A DNA stretch of 64,000 nt. It comes from Hymenobacter tibetensis. GTDB lineage: Bacteria; Bacteroidota; Bacteroidia; Cytophagales; Hymenobacteraceae. Below the pieces are notes generated by a model. The model saw nothing but the letters and a program-made list of their open reading frames with translations. It searched no databases and had not been told where the DNA came from. Shown here piece by piece: positions 1 to 9,045 of this stretch (its first letter is position 1; each line of letters starts with the position of its first letter). The position numbers and the translations under genes are program-made. The stretch spans positions 896,001 through 960,000 of the forward strand of contig NZ_CP094669.1 in the NCBI RefSeq assembly GCF_022827545.1, written 5' to 3'.

Positions 1-125
1 CAATTTGTAGTGTACCGGCCTTAGGTGTCAACTGGGCGCAGAGCAGATTGCTTGCGACTGGTTTTCAGCGGCCTTCCTCAACTCCCACAACCTTCCATTC
101 CACAAGTCTTCCTTCCCTATTTTCT

Positions 126-683
126 ATGAAATCTTTACCAATTCTCCGCTTGCTACTGCTGCCTGGCTTGCTCTTGTTCGCGGCCGGCTGCGACAAAGAC
201 GACGATAACGACAATGCCCCCTCTAAAGCGGCGCAGCTCACGGCCGTTACGTGGAAAGAAAGCGGTTCTTCGCTGGTCGTGAATGGCGTGGAAGGCAAGC
301 AAACCACCCCGCCTGCCACCGCCGACAGCTACAAATTCAACCCCGATGGCAAAGTGGTGCTCACGGAGGCCAACGGCACCGTCACGAACGGTACGTGGGC
401 GTTGGCCAGCAACGACAGCCAGCTTACGGTAACGCTCAGCGGCCAAACCCAAACGCAGCAAATCTTCGCGCTGACGGCTACCAGCTTCTCGGCGGGATTC
501 AGCTTCACGGGCGCGCAGGTGCAGACTGCGCTGGCTGGCCAACCGGTGGCCGGCGTGCCCAACGGTCTGATTGCGCTGATTTTATTGTCGGCAAGTGGCT
601 TTACTTTTCCGCCCAACACGCCCACCCTCAACGCCAACCAGATTACGAGCCTGGAGCTGCGCACCAACCTGGTGCCGAAGTAG
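126..683 (+). CDS. lipocalin-like lipoprotein, function unknown
   Basis: A predicted 185-residue outer lipoprotein. The N-terminus carries a lipoprotein signal: a short basic start, a Leu-rich core and a lipobox ending FAAGC with Cys22 as the lipidation site, followed by an Asp/Asn-rich stretch that favours export to the cell surface in Bacteroidota. The body (residues about 40-130) has the rhythm of lipocalin-like domains, with an early Trp, a 'KFNPDGKV' type strand and a later 'GTWAL' strand. An ATG at 48 is in frame but would put 26 residues before the signal peptide, so the start at 126 was chosen. It leads a run of four same-strand exported genes. The role is unknown; the domain call rests on pattern only. 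Confidence 0.75.
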   Translation: MKSLPILRLLLLPGLLLFAAGCDKDDDNDNAPSKAAQLTAVTWKESGSSLVVNGVEGKQTTPPATADSYKFNPDGKVVLTEANGTVTNGTWALASNDSQLTVTLSGQTQTQQIFALTATSFSAGFSFTGAQVQTALAGQPVAGVPNGLIALILLSASGFTFPPNTPTLNANQITSLELRTNLVPK

Positions 684-773
684 GAGCGGGGGCGGCCGGT
701 GGTCGTTTGGGTTCCACAGCCTGCTTGCTATTGAGTATTTCTTCTGCCTTTCAACATCCATCCGCTAGTTATT

Positions 774-1316
774 ATGAGTGCCTTCCACTATTTCTTGCGT
801 TCTATTGTACCGCTACTTGGCTCTGGCCTTTTGCTGTTAAGCGCCTGCGGCGACGATAAGGACGATAACGATGCCCCCGCTACCGGCGACGGCACCGTGA
901 CCTGGACCCACAACGGGACCACCTATACCAGCACTGTCTATTCAGTTGCTGTTGTCGATGGCGCCGATAAAATCATCGTCTCGGGTAGTTCTGCTGACAT
1001 GAAAAATACTGTGTCGCTGGGCTTGCAGGGAATAGGGACCAAGGGCGCGGCCACCTACGACTTGCGCAAAGGCTCGGTGCTCGACAACTTGCCCGTGGGC
1101 GCTCTTACGCTGACCGCCGGCACAACGGGCGTCACCTATAACTCGCTTTACGGCCCGGCCGTCAGCAACGGCACCATCACGGTAACGCAGTACGACAAAG
1201 CCGGGCAGAAAATCAGTGGCACGTTCAGCTTCACGGCCGGCGCTATGCCCAATACCAGTGCCACCGGCTCGCAGAGCGTAACCAGCGGCAGCTTCAGCTT
1301 CACCAAGTTCCGGTAA
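774..1316 (+). CDS. lipoprotein resembling DUF6252 family
   Basis: A 180-residue predicted lipoprotein. The signal has a hydrophobic core and lipobox LLSAC (Cys25), followed by an acidic GDDKDDND linker like that of the preceding gene. The mature part opens with a Thr-rich 'TVTWTHNGTTY' segment and closes with 'ITVTQYD..GQKISGTFSFTA', the pattern seen in DUF6252-type beta-rich lipoproteins of Bacteroidota. It lies 90 bp after the first lipoprotein and 22 bp before the fibre-like gene, so it is probably part of the same operon. No catalytic motif is visible. The lipoprotein nature is firm; the family assignment is moderate and the function is unknown. Confidence 0.72.
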   Translation: MSAFHYFLRSIVPLLGSGLLLLSACGDDKDDNDAPATGDGTVTWTHNGTTYTSTVYSVAVVDGADKIIVSGSSADMKNTVSLGLQGIGTKGAATYDLRKGSVLDNLPVGALTLTAGTTGVTYNSLYGPAVSNGTITVTQYDKAGQKISGTFSFTAGAMPNTSATGSQSVTSGSFSFTKFR

Positions 1317-1338
1317 GGTCATGCGTTCCTTCCACACC

Positions 1339-3249
1339 ATGAAGTTGGCACTCCAAAGCTGCTTGCTGCTTTTGCTGCTGGCCTCTACCTCGCTCCGGGC
1401 CCAAGTGGGCGTGGGCACCACCACTCCCGACGCCAAAGCGGCGCTGGATATTCAGGCTGCCGACAAAGGCCTGCTGATTCCGCGCCTGACGGCCGCGCAA
1501 CGCCTAGCTATTGCCAGTCCCCCGCAGGGCCTGATGGTATACCAAACCGATGGTACTACGTCGGGCGGAGCGCAAACCGGCTTTTGGTACTATGCCGGTG
1601 CGCCGGCGCAATGGGTGTTTCTGAACCCTACGTCCGGTAATAGTGGCCTTGTTTTACCCTACACGGGCACGGTGGCCGTGGAGGCATCCGCGTTCAGTAT
1701 TACCAATACCGCCTTCGACAGTGAAGCCCTGAGTGGTACTACAACAAACGACGATGCCGCGGGCGTGGTGGGGCGCAACACCAATACCACGAGCACCCAG
1801 GGAATTGGGGTGAAGGGTACCTCGCGGGGTGGCACGGGCGTAAGCGGTACGGCTTTTACCAGCGGGGTAGGGGTAGCCGGTGAGTCGGTGGGTGGCACAG
1901 GTCTATGGGGCACCAGTACCACGGGCGTGGCCGTGAAAGGCGCCAAGCCGAACGGCTCCACCGTGCGGGGCCGCGTAGCCGAATTCACCAACGCCAGCGC
2001 CGCCAACGACTCCACAGCCGCCTACATCAGCACCAACGGCGACCGGCCCGCTCTACGTGCCGTGAATACGGCGGCTTCCGGCCAAGCCGCCATCCGGGGC
2101 GTGAAGCAGGCCGCTGCGGTAGATGGCATTGGGGTAGAGGGGGTGATTACCAGCGGGGCCAGCGGCAACGCAGCCGGTGTGCTCGGCCACGACAAAAGCG
2201 GCAGCGGCACAGGCAGCGGCGTAGTGGGCCTCACAGCTGGGGGCTACGGCGTACGGGGTATTGCCTCGGGCAACGGAGGCTTCGGCGTCAGCGGCTCGTC
2301 CACTGACAGCTACGGCGTGATTGGGGGCAGCCAAACGGGTTCAGGCGTGTATGGCACCACAACAGCCGGAGCCGCGGCCATTGCCGGCGTAAAGGGCAAC
2401 AGTTCCCATCCTTCGGGCATAGGCGTATTGGGCACGACCACCAACGGCTACGCTGTGCGCGGCGAGGCCACCGGCAACGACGGCTACGGGGTAACGGGCA
2501 CCGCCATCCGCGGCTACGGCGTTATCGGCACCAGCAACCTAGGCTCTGGAGTGTACGGCGTTACCAGCGGAGCCATTGCTGGCACGGCCGGCGTGCAGGG
2601 CGCAGGCCTCAATAGTGGCGGCATCGGGGTGTTGGGCACCACCACCAGCGGAGCCGGGGTACGCGGCGAAGCAACGGGCAGCGGTGGCTACGGGATAGTC
2701 GGCACGGCATCGAGCACCAATGGCATTGCGGTGGTAGGCCAATCGGGCGGTTCAGCTACAGCCCTATACGGCCTGGCCACCGGTACGGGCCGGGCGGGCT
2801 ATTTCGGCCAAAACAACGCCAGCAGCTCGGCCGCGGCTGTGGAAATAGGGCAGAGCGGCACCGGACCGGCGCTGCTTTTCAGCACTGGCACCCGGCCCGC
2901 CGAAATCAATAGCTCGGCTACGGGTACGGCCAACCTCGTGCCCATTGCCTACGGCCGGGTGGCGCCCAACGGTGCCGTGCTCAGCGGCACCGGCAATTTT
3001 ACGGTGGTGCAGAACGTGACGGGGCTAGGGTCTTACACCATCACCCTTACCAACGTTGGCGGAGCTGACCTAACCAACGCCATCTGCCAGGTAACGCCCC
3101 GCTTCGGCACGTCGGCCAAGCCCAATCAGACCTTTGCTGCCTCTGCCAATGGCCGTGCTAGCGGACGGATAGATGTGCACATCAGTGACTTAACGGGGGC
3201 CAACAACCTGGAGGAGCAAGGCTTTTCCTTTATCGTGTACCGGCCCTGA
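1339..3249 (+). CDS. exported fibre-like protein with GVxG tandem repeats
   Basis: A 636-residue exported protein. Residues 1-22 form a signal peptide ending SLRAQ. The segment just after it ('VGVGTTTPDAKAALDI', then 'KGLLIPRLT') is the usual N-terminal cap of Bacteroidota tail-fibre-like surface proteins. Residues about 140-490 are dense in G-[VI]-x-G motifs every 8-14 residues, which suggests an elongated beta-helical stalk. Within them a 68-residue unit repeats almost three times (DNA period 204 bp). The last 100 residues form a separate beta-rich domain found at the end of such proteins. The ATG at 1339 is chosen over the in-frame ATG at 1321 because it starts the signal peptide directly. 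Adhesion or structural role is inferred. Confidence 0.75.
   Translation: MKLALQSCLLLLLLASTSLRAQVGVGTTTPDAKAALDIQAADKGLLIPRLTAAQRLAIASPPQGLMVYQTDGTTSGGAQTGFWYYAGAPAQWVFLNPTSGNSGLVLPYTGTVAVEASAFSITNTAFDSEALSGTTTNDDAAGVVGRNTNTTSTQGIGVKGTSRGGTGVSGTAFTSGVGVAGESVGGTGLWGTSTTGVAVKGAKPNGSTVRGRVAEFTNASAANDSTAAYISTNGDRPALRAVNTAASGQAAIRGVKQAAAVDGIGVEGVITSGASGNAAGVLGHDKSGSGTGSGVVGLTAGGYGVRGIASGNGGFGVSGSSTDSYGVIGGSQTGSGVYGTTTAGAAAIAGVKGNSSHPSGIGVLGTTTNGYAVRGEATGNDGYGVTGTAIRGYGVIGTSNLGSGVYGVTSGAIAGTAGVQGAGLNSGGIGVLGTTTSGAGVRGEATGSGGYGIVGTASSTNGIAVVGQSGGSATALYGLATGTGRAGYFGQNNASSSAAAVEIGQSGTGPALLFSTGTRPAEINSSATGTANLVPIAYGRVAPNGAVLSGTGNFTVVQNVTGLGSYTITLTNVGGADLTNAICQVTPRFGTSAKPNQTFAASANGRASGRIDVHISDLTGANNLEEQGFSFIVYRP
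2218..2790 (+). repeat. 204-bp in-gene tandem repeat, about 2.8 copies
   Basis: Three consecutive units begin at 2218, 2422 and 2626, each opening with codons for G-V-[VL]-G. Each full unit is exactly 204 bp (68 codons). Conserved landmarks in each unit are a YGVRG- or YAVRG-like step near residue 10, a GYGV-x-GT step near residue 21 and, in the first two, GSGVYG near residue 41. The third unit is divergent after its first 30 residues. Units have diverged at DNA level, so this is an old duplication rather than a fresh slippage product. Confidence 0.8.
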
Positions 3250-3290
3250 TGAGTTGCTCTGCTTCTTTCTCGCCTATCCTGTTTCGCGTT

Positions 3291-4739
3291 ATGGATACCT
3301 TCTTCTATTCAGTAAGCCTGCTGGCGGTTCTGCTGCTGCCCTTGGCGGCGCGGGCGCAACTTACTGTGCCGGCCGGTAGCACGCTCAGCGTGGGCAGCGG
3401 CAGCACACTCAGCGTGGTGGGGGCGGTGCAAAACGCCGGTACCATCACCAACCAAGGCACGCTACAGCTCACGGGCCACCTCACCAGCACCGGCACGCTC
3501 AGCGGCACCACGGGCCAACTGAAACTGGCCGGCACGGGCGCAGCCCAAAGCCTGAACGTATCCGGCGTATTGTCTTCCTTGGAAATTCTGAACCCGCAGG
3601 GGGCCACGCTGGCGGCGCCGCTCCGGGTGCGGCAACTGCAACTTACGGGCGGGGCAGTGCGGCTTGGTGCGCATACGCTTACGTCCACCGTCGGCGGCAC
3701 TATTGCGGGCGTTGACGGGGCAGCGGGCCGTTTTATTATTACCGATGGCACCGGCATGCTGCAACAGATTGTGGGAACCACGGCCCAGCTGTTTCCAACC
3801 GGGCCCAGTGCCACCAGCTACGCTCCGGCCACTCTCACCCGCTCCGTCGGCTCTGAGCTGTACGAGCTGCGCACGGCCAGCGGCTTCCTTAGCGGCGGCA
3901 GCACCGGCGCCCCGCTTACGTCCGATGCGGTAGGCCTCCATTGGGAGTTGACTGCCCCCGATGTGAGGCCCTTCACCTTAACGGTACAGTGGCAGGCCGA
4001 CAACGAGCTGAGTGGCTTCGACCGAACGCAATCGGCGCTAGGGCGCTGGACCGGCACGGCTTACGGCGTAACCGAGGACTTCGGGCCAGCCGCTGGTAGT
4101 GGGCCTTACACGCGCACCGTGAGCGGCCTGACCAGCACTGGCCCCTACGTGGTGCTCGACCGTCAGGCCCCGCTGCCCGTGGAGCTGACGCGGTTCGAGG
4201 CCCACCGACCCGCCGGCCAGCCGCGGGTGCAACTACACTGGAACACTGCCTCGGAAAAAAACAACGCCGGCTTCGAGGTGCAGCGCCAGGACGAAGGCCA
4301 GACCAGCTTCCGGCGGGTGGGCTTCGTGGCCGGGCGTGGCACCAGCAGCAGCCCCACCGACTACGCCTTCCAAGACCCCAACGACTTCCGGGGCCTGAGC
4401 TACTACCGCCTCCGCCAGCTCGACCAGGACGGTACCGAAAGCTTCTCGCCGGTGCGCGTGGTGTCGGGCCTTGCTGGCGGAGCGGCGTTCAGTTTGAGTG
4501 CTTATCCGAATCCGGTGGCCACACAAAGCACTCTCACGCTGGAAGCCACTGGCTTGCTGCCCACCGGCCTCCAGCTAACCCTCTACGCCGCCGATGGCCG
4601 GCAGGTGCGTCACCTTTCTTGGCCCGCCGGCCAGGCGCAGCAAACACTGTCGGCCGACTTGCCGGCGGGGGCTTACTGGCTGCGCTACCACGCTCCTGAC
4701 GGTACCACGGGCACGCTGCCGCTGCTAGTAGCAGAATAG
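3291..4739 (+). CDS. T9SS-sorted exported protein
   Basis: A 482-residue protein exported by Sec and then by the type IX secretion system. Residues 1-21 are a signal peptide ending AARAQ. The mature N-terminus has Ser/Gly/Thr-rich repeats ('GSTLSVGSG', 'GTLQLTGHL') like autotransporter-type beta-helix stalks. Near residue 290 comes 'PLPVELTRFEA', the usual linker before a fibronectin-like module. The last 80 residues ('AYPNPVATQSTLTLEA' to the end) form a type A T9SS C-terminal sorting domain. A second start at 3249 overlaps the upstream stop (TGATG) and could give translational coupling, but it would add 14 residues before the signal. Surface attachment is likely; ligand unknown. Confidence 0.8.
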   Translation: MDTFFYSVSLLAVLLLPLAARAQLTVPAGSTLSVGSGSTLSVVGAVQNAGTITNQGTLQLTGHLTSTGTLSGTTGQLKLAGTGAAQSLNVSGVLSSLEILNPQGATLAAPLRVRQLQLTGGAVRLGAHTLTSTVGGTIAGVDGAAGRFIITDGTGMLQQIVGTTAQLFPTGPSATSYAPATLTRSVGSELYELRTASGFLSGGSTGAPLTSDAVGLHWELTAPDVRPFTLTVQWQADNELSGFDRTQSALGRWTGTAYGVTEDFGPAAGSGPYTRTVSGLTSTGPYVVLDRQAPLPVELTRFEAHRPAGQPRVQLHWNTASEKNNAGFEVQRQDEGQTSFRRVGFVAGRGTSSSPTDYAFQDPNDFRGLSYYRLRQLDQDGTESFSPVRVVSGLAGGAAFSLSAYPNPVATQSTLTLEATGLLPTGLQLTLYAADGRQVRHLSWPAGQAQQTLSADLPAGAYWLRYHAPDGTTGTLPLLVAE

Positions 4740-4869
4740 CCCGTCCAACATCTTCGGTACTAGGCTACCTCCGTGGTCTGTTTCGTGCGCTGCTCTAGCG
4801 CCTTGCTGTTTCGCTCTTTTTAGGGTGCTTACGTGCCCTATCATGCCTGATTTTATCCCCGTTCAAGCC

Positions 4870-5046
4870 ATGAAAACTGCTGCCTTTCTGCTCAAACTTC
4901 TATTCAGTGTATTGATGCTTACCACCGTGGCGCTACTGGTATCCGAAATAGCGCAGGCCCGCCACTCGGTTGCTCGTCCAGACTTTGCGCACCCCAACAC
5001 CACCGCGCCTTCCGTGTACAGCTACGTGCGGCATACCCGTGAATAA
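4870..5046 (+). CDS. small exported or single-TM peptide
   Basis: A 58-residue protein of unknown function. It starts MKTAAFLLKLLFSVLML and has one hydrophobic segment to about residue 26, then 'SEIAQARHS', so it is either a cleaved secretory peptide or a single-span membrane peptide. The short C-terminal part is polar. In-frame ATGs at 4825 and 4843 lie upstream, but 4870 puts the basic residues right before the hydrophobic core. It follows the T9SS protein by 130 bp on the same strand. It could be a chance ORF, but the signal-like N-terminus argues for a real gene. Confidence 0.5.
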   Translation: MKTAAFLLKLLFSVLMLTTVALLVSEIAQARHSVARPDFAHPNTTAPSVYSYVRHTRE

Positions 5047-5262
5047 CTTGCTGGCAATCAGGTGTATGTTCGCTTGTATAGCAGAAGTTAAGTGCCCGTG
5101 TTTGCGGCGTACGGCAGTGGTGTTTGTCTGCCTTCGGCTTCTCTCTGCGGTGAGAATACAGCGCCTTCTGTACCTATAAGCTGCTAACCGCGGCCGCCCA
5201 TACTGCCGCCAACAGGCTACCCCACGCCTTCCTTCCATTCGCTCTTTTACTTCTCTGCTTGT

Positions 5263-6336
5263 ATGATACTCACTCCGTTTTGGCGAGCTGCCGCTTTGGG
5301 TATGTTGCTCGTCGCCGCCGCTTGTTCAACTGATAAAAAGCCAGAAGCCGCCACTGCCACCGTGCCCTTGCCCATAGCGGCTACCGCGGCCGTAGCCGTC
5401 CCGGCCGAAAAGCCAGCGGCAGTTGCGCCCGAAACCGCACCGTCCGTCCCGGCCGGCTTCGACCCCGGCGCTGTGCCCGTCTCGACGGCTACAGTAGGTG
5501 CTTTCCCGTTCGTGAGTCTGCTTGATGGCTACAAGGCAATGACCCGCGAAAACTCGTCCGGTAATTCAACTAAAGACTACCTCAAAGACGTGGCCTTCGA
5601 CCAGTACGAGTTCTTCGACGGCACAAAGCTAATTCCAGTGGAAGGGCGCCTCTACACGGTGCGAGCCATGGGCAAAGAAGCTTCCTTTTTCCAGGTGCAG
5701 AAAACCTACGAGACCTTGCTGAAAGGCTTGGGCGGCGTAACGGTGTTTGAGGGCCCCACCAAGAAAATGAAGGAGCTTAAACTCGCCTACGGAGACCCTC
5801 GCCACCGGTCGCGCTACATGCCCGAAAACGAAAAGATGGGGGTGTACATGGCGCGCCTCCCCGACCGTGAAATATGGGTGGAAACTTACTCGGTGTGGGA
5901 CGATGCCAACAACTACTGGCTGACGGTGGTGGAGAAAAAGGGGCTGCCCATGCAGGCTACCGTGCTGCCCGCCGCCGAAATGAAAAAAGCCCTTGATGCT
6001 ACCGGCCACGTAGCCCTCTACCTCAATTTCGATACCGACCAGGCCACGCTCAAGCCTGATGCCCAAGCTACTATAGCTCAAATCATCAGCCTGCTGGCCC
6101 AAAGCCCCGACCTTAAGCTGGCCGTGCAGGGCCACACCGATAATCTTGGCACGCCTCAGCACAACCAGGAGTTGTCGGAGGCCCGGGCCCGCACGGTGGT
6201 GGCCACCCTTGCGGCCCAAGGCATTGCCGCCGACCGCCTGCAAGCCGCTGGCTTCGGCCAAACCAAGCCCCTGGCCGACAACGCCACCGAAGAAGGCAAA
6301 GCCAAAAACCGCCGCGTCGAGCTGGTAAAACTGTAG
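5263..6336 (+). CDS. OmpA-family peptidoglycan-binding lipoprotein
   Basis: A 357-residue lipoprotein that probably links the outer membrane to peptidoglycan. Signal peptide with lipobox VAAAC (Cys21), then an Ala/Pro/Val-rich flexible linker to about residue 65. Residues about 70-235 are a less familiar middle domain with many aromatic and charged residues. The C-terminal 110 residues form an OmpA-like domain: 'LNFDTDQATLKPDA', then 'VQGHTDNLGT', 'LSEARARTV' and the terminal 'KNRRVEL' basic motif that binds diaminopimelate. The upstream gap is 216 bp with no clear promoter. The OmpA domain is certain; the cargo or partner of the middle domain is unknown. Confidence 0.88.
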   Translation: MILTPFWRAAALGMLLVAAACSTDKKPEAATATVPLPIAATAAVAVPAEKPAAVAPETAPSVPAGFDPGAVPVSTATVGAFPFVSLLDGYKAMTRENSSGNSTKDYLKDVAFDQYEFFDGTKLIPVEGRLYTVRAMGKEASFFQVQKTYETLLKGLGGVTVFEGPTKKMKELKLAYGDPRHRSRYMPENEKMGVYMARLPDREIWVETYSVWDDANNYWLTVVEKKGLPMQATVLPAAEMKKALDATGHVALYLNFDTDQATLKPDAQATIAQIISLLAQSPDLKLAVQGHTDNLGTPQHNQELSEARARTVVATLAAQGIAADRLQAAGFGQTKPLADNATEEGKAKNRRVELVKL

Positions 6337-6619
6337 CTGCGCCTTGCTTCTGCGGGGCTTGTCTGGGTGCAAGCCATATACTACAACTACAACTCCCTGG
6401 CTCGGGCAGCCCTGACACCATAGGACGTGCACGCCGCTGGCACGACCGAGGAGGGAGTAGAAGCCCACCGGACGTGGAAATAGACCAGGTGCGACCTGCG
6501 CGCAAGCCTTTGCAACCTGTATGAATGCTTAACCACGCTTCCTTAGCTTCCTTTGGTAGCTACTCAAGTAAGTCGATAAGTAAGAAGATGTGCTCCAACG
6601 AAATGATAGCCTAACACCC

Positions 6620-8803
6620 ATGAAACCAATTCAGTACTTCACTTTCTTCGGCAGCCTGCTGGCCAGTGCCTCGGCCGTTGCTCAACTCACGCCCGCCCCC
6701 TCGGTGCCGGCTTCCGACACGTACTTCGGGGTGAAGGTAGACGACCCCTACCGCAACCTGGAAAACCTGACGGACCCTGCCGTAGCTGCCTGGATGAAAG
6801 CGCAGAGTGAGTACGCGCGCAAAACCCTGGATGGCATTCCGGGCCGGCAAAAGCTCATCGACCAGATGGTGGATTTCGACAAGCGCAAAGCCAGCCGCGT
6901 GAACGACCTGCGCGTAGCCGACAACGACCGGTATTTCTATTTCAAGTCACGGCCACAAGACCAGCAGCCCAAGCTCTACTGCCGCGACGGCTATGCGGGC
7001 GCCGAAGTGCTGCTCTTCGACCCCGAAACCTTCGAGCCGGGTAAAGTATACACCATCAGCTCTTTCACGCCTTCCTTCGACGGTTCTAAGGTGGCCTTCG
7101 CGCTCAGTCAAAAAGGCGAGGAAGTAGGAGAGGGGTACATCATGGATGTGAAGACCCGTAAACTGTACCCCGAGCGGATTCGTCCGATGTCGTTGGGCGG
7201 AGCTGGTGATTGGCTGCCCGATAACAACAGTTTCACGTACACGCCCCTCAACAGCGCCGACGTGAAAGACGCTGCCGCTCGCCTGAACACCCAATCGTTC
7301 GTGCACCGCGTGGGCACGCCGCAAAGCCAAGACAAGCCGGTGTTTTCAGCTAAAGTAGCCCCTGCGCTGGCCATCAAGCCCGAAGAGTATTCTTATGCCT
7401 TCTACGAAAAAGAAAGCAAGTTGCTTATCGGGGTGCTGTACACCGTGGACCGGTATCTGAAAGCGTACTACGCGCCAGTTACGGAGTTGAAGCAGCCCCA
7501 AATAGCGTGGAAACCCTTGTTCAAGTCCGAGCAGGAAGTAACCAACGTGGTGGCCGACGAGCAGTACCTCTACTTCACGACGTCGAAAAACACGCCGCGT
7601 CAGAAAATCATGCGTACGCCCGTTGCACGCCCTAACGTAGCCACGGCCGAGCTGCTGGTTCCTGAATCCACTGGCGAAGCCATCAACGACGAGCAACTCA
7701 AAGCCACGAAGGATGGGCTGTATTTTGTGCGGACTAAAAACGGGGTGGAAGCCAAGCTGTACTTCGTGGCGAAGAACTCGAAAACGGTGCGTGAACTGAA
7801 GCTGCCGCAAGCGGCGGGCCGGCTGGAACTGGTAACCAAAAACACGAAGTCGTCGGATTTGTGGGTGACGATGGGTGGCTGGACCACCGACCGCAAGCGC
7901 TACCGCTACGACGTGGCAGGCAGCAAGTTTGTGGCCGAGCCGCTGTCGTCGGAAGCGCAGTACCCTGAATTTGCCGACGTAGTAGTGGATGAAGTAATGG
8001 TGCCCTCGCACGACGGTACGCTGGTACCACTTTCCATCATGTACAAGAAAGGCACGCCCCGCAACGGCAGCGCGCCCACCCTTATGGTCGGGTACGGTGC
8101 CTATTCCCGGGCGATGGAACCCACGTTCATGCCGACTTTCTTGCTCTGGACGCAGCAAGGCGGTATTCTGGCCTGTCCGCACGTGCGCGGAGGTGGGGAG
8201 CTAGGCGAGGCCTGGCACAAAGCCGGCCAAAAAACAACCAAGCCCAACACCTGGAAAGACCTTATTGCCTGCGCCGACTACCTAGTGAAAAACCAGTATA
8301 CCAGCCCCGGCAAAGTGGCCATCAACGGCGGCAGCGCAGGCGGCATCCTAATTGGCCGGGCCATGACCGAGCGGCCAGACTTGTTTGCGGTAGCCATTCC
8401 GGAAGTCGGGATTCTGAACGCCACGCGCATGGAGAATTCGCCTAATGGCCCCGCGAACGTACCGGAGTTTGGCACCATGCAAAAGGAAGACGAGGCCAAA
8501 GCCCTGCTGGAAATGGATGCCTACCAACACCTCAAGCCCGGCACCAAATACCCCGCCACGCTCGTCACGGCCGGTTTCAACGACCCACGCGTCATTGCTT
8601 GGCAGCCCGCTAAGTTTGCTGCCCGCCTGCAAGCCAGCAATACTTCTGGTAAGCCCATCCTCTTCTTCACCGACTACGACGCGGGCCACGGCATAGGCGA
8701 CTCCAGGCAGAAGCAGTTTGAAAGCATTGCCGATTTGCTGGCCTTTGGGCTGTGGCAGACTGGTGCACCGGCATTTCAACTGAAAAGCACAGCAGTGAAA
8801 TAG
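6620..8803 (+). CDS. prolyl oligopeptidase family serine peptidase (S9A)
   Basis: A 727-residue exported peptidase that should cleave short proline-containing peptides. Residues 1-21 are a signal peptide. Residues about 25-85 and 440-727 form the alpha/beta hydrolase, and the part between is the seven-bladed propeller that restricts substrate size. The catalytic triad is visible: Ser572 in GGSAGG, Asp655 in GFNDPRV and His690 in DAGHGIG. The segment 'DPYRNLENL' near the start is typical of S9A. The length matches the family (about 700-730). The in-frame ATG at 6590 is rejected because 6620 starts the signal peptide. Likely periplasmic. Confidence 0.93.
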   Translation: MKPIQYFTFFGSLLASASAVAQLTPAPSVPASDTYFGVKVDDPYRNLENLTDPAVAAWMKAQSEYARKTLDGIPGRQKLIDQMVDFDKRKASRVNDLRVADNDRYFYFKSRPQDQQPKLYCRDGYAGAEVLLFDPETFEPGKVYTISSFTPSFDGSKVAFALSQKGEEVGEGYIMDVKTRKLYPERIRPMSLGGAGDWLPDNNSFTYTPLNSADVKDAAARLNTQSFVHRVGTPQSQDKPVFSAKVAPALAIKPEEYSYAFYEKESKLLIGVLYTVDRYLKAYYAPVTELKQPQIAWKPLFKSEQEVTNVVADEQYLYFTTSKNTPRQKIMRTPVARPNVATAELLVPESTGEAINDEQLKATKDGLYFVRTKNGVEAKLYFVAKNSKTVRELKLPQAAGRLELVTKNTKSSDLWVTMGGWTTDRKRYRYDVAGSKFVAEPLSSEAQYPEFADVVVDEVMVPSHDGTLVPLSIMYKKGTPRNGSAPTLMVGYGAYSRAMEPTFMPTFLLWTQQGGILACPHVRGGGELGEAWHKAGQKTTKPNTWKDLIACADYLVKNQYTSPGKVAINGGSAGGILIGRAMTERPDLFAVAIPEVGILNATRMENSPNGPANVPEFGTMQKEDEAKALLEMDAYQHLKPGTKYPATLVTAGFNDPRVIAWQPAKFAARLQASNTSGKPILFFTDYDAGHGIGDSRQKQFESIADLLAFGLWQTGAPAFQLKSTAVK

Positions 8804-8837
8804 GCACACACGATAGAGGGCGGTATGGCAAGCGGTT

Positions 8838-8867
8838 GTTAGTTAGTTAGTTAGTTAGTTAGTTAGT
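8838..8867. repeat. GTTA tetranucleotide microsatellite, 7.5 copies
   Basis: A run of seven and a half GTTA units sits 34 bp after the stop codon of the prolyl oligopeptidase gene, in a non-coding gap that ends at the tmRNA. It is uninterrupted. Being outside any gene and beyond the stop codon, it cannot switch a reading frame here. Confidence 0.95.
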
Positions 8868-9045
8868 CCATAACAGCTTGTAGTACGGAAGGAATCTAGG
8901 TGCAATCGTTGAGAAACTGAACGCAGATTCCGTGCTCCTCTTGGAGCAACAAGCGGGAACAATTTTGCCTGTTCGCAACGTTTTCTCCCCGACGTGCGTA
9001 CATTCGCACCCCGCTATTCGTGGCGGGTCTCGTTCTTTCTAATTT

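Noticed and set aside
9005..9045. Search for an ssrA promoter: TAATTTG directly before the tmRNA 5' end and TACATTCG near 9000
   Set aside because: Spacing and sequence do not match the TA-nn-TTTG/-33 pattern well enough; the promoter stays unlocated.
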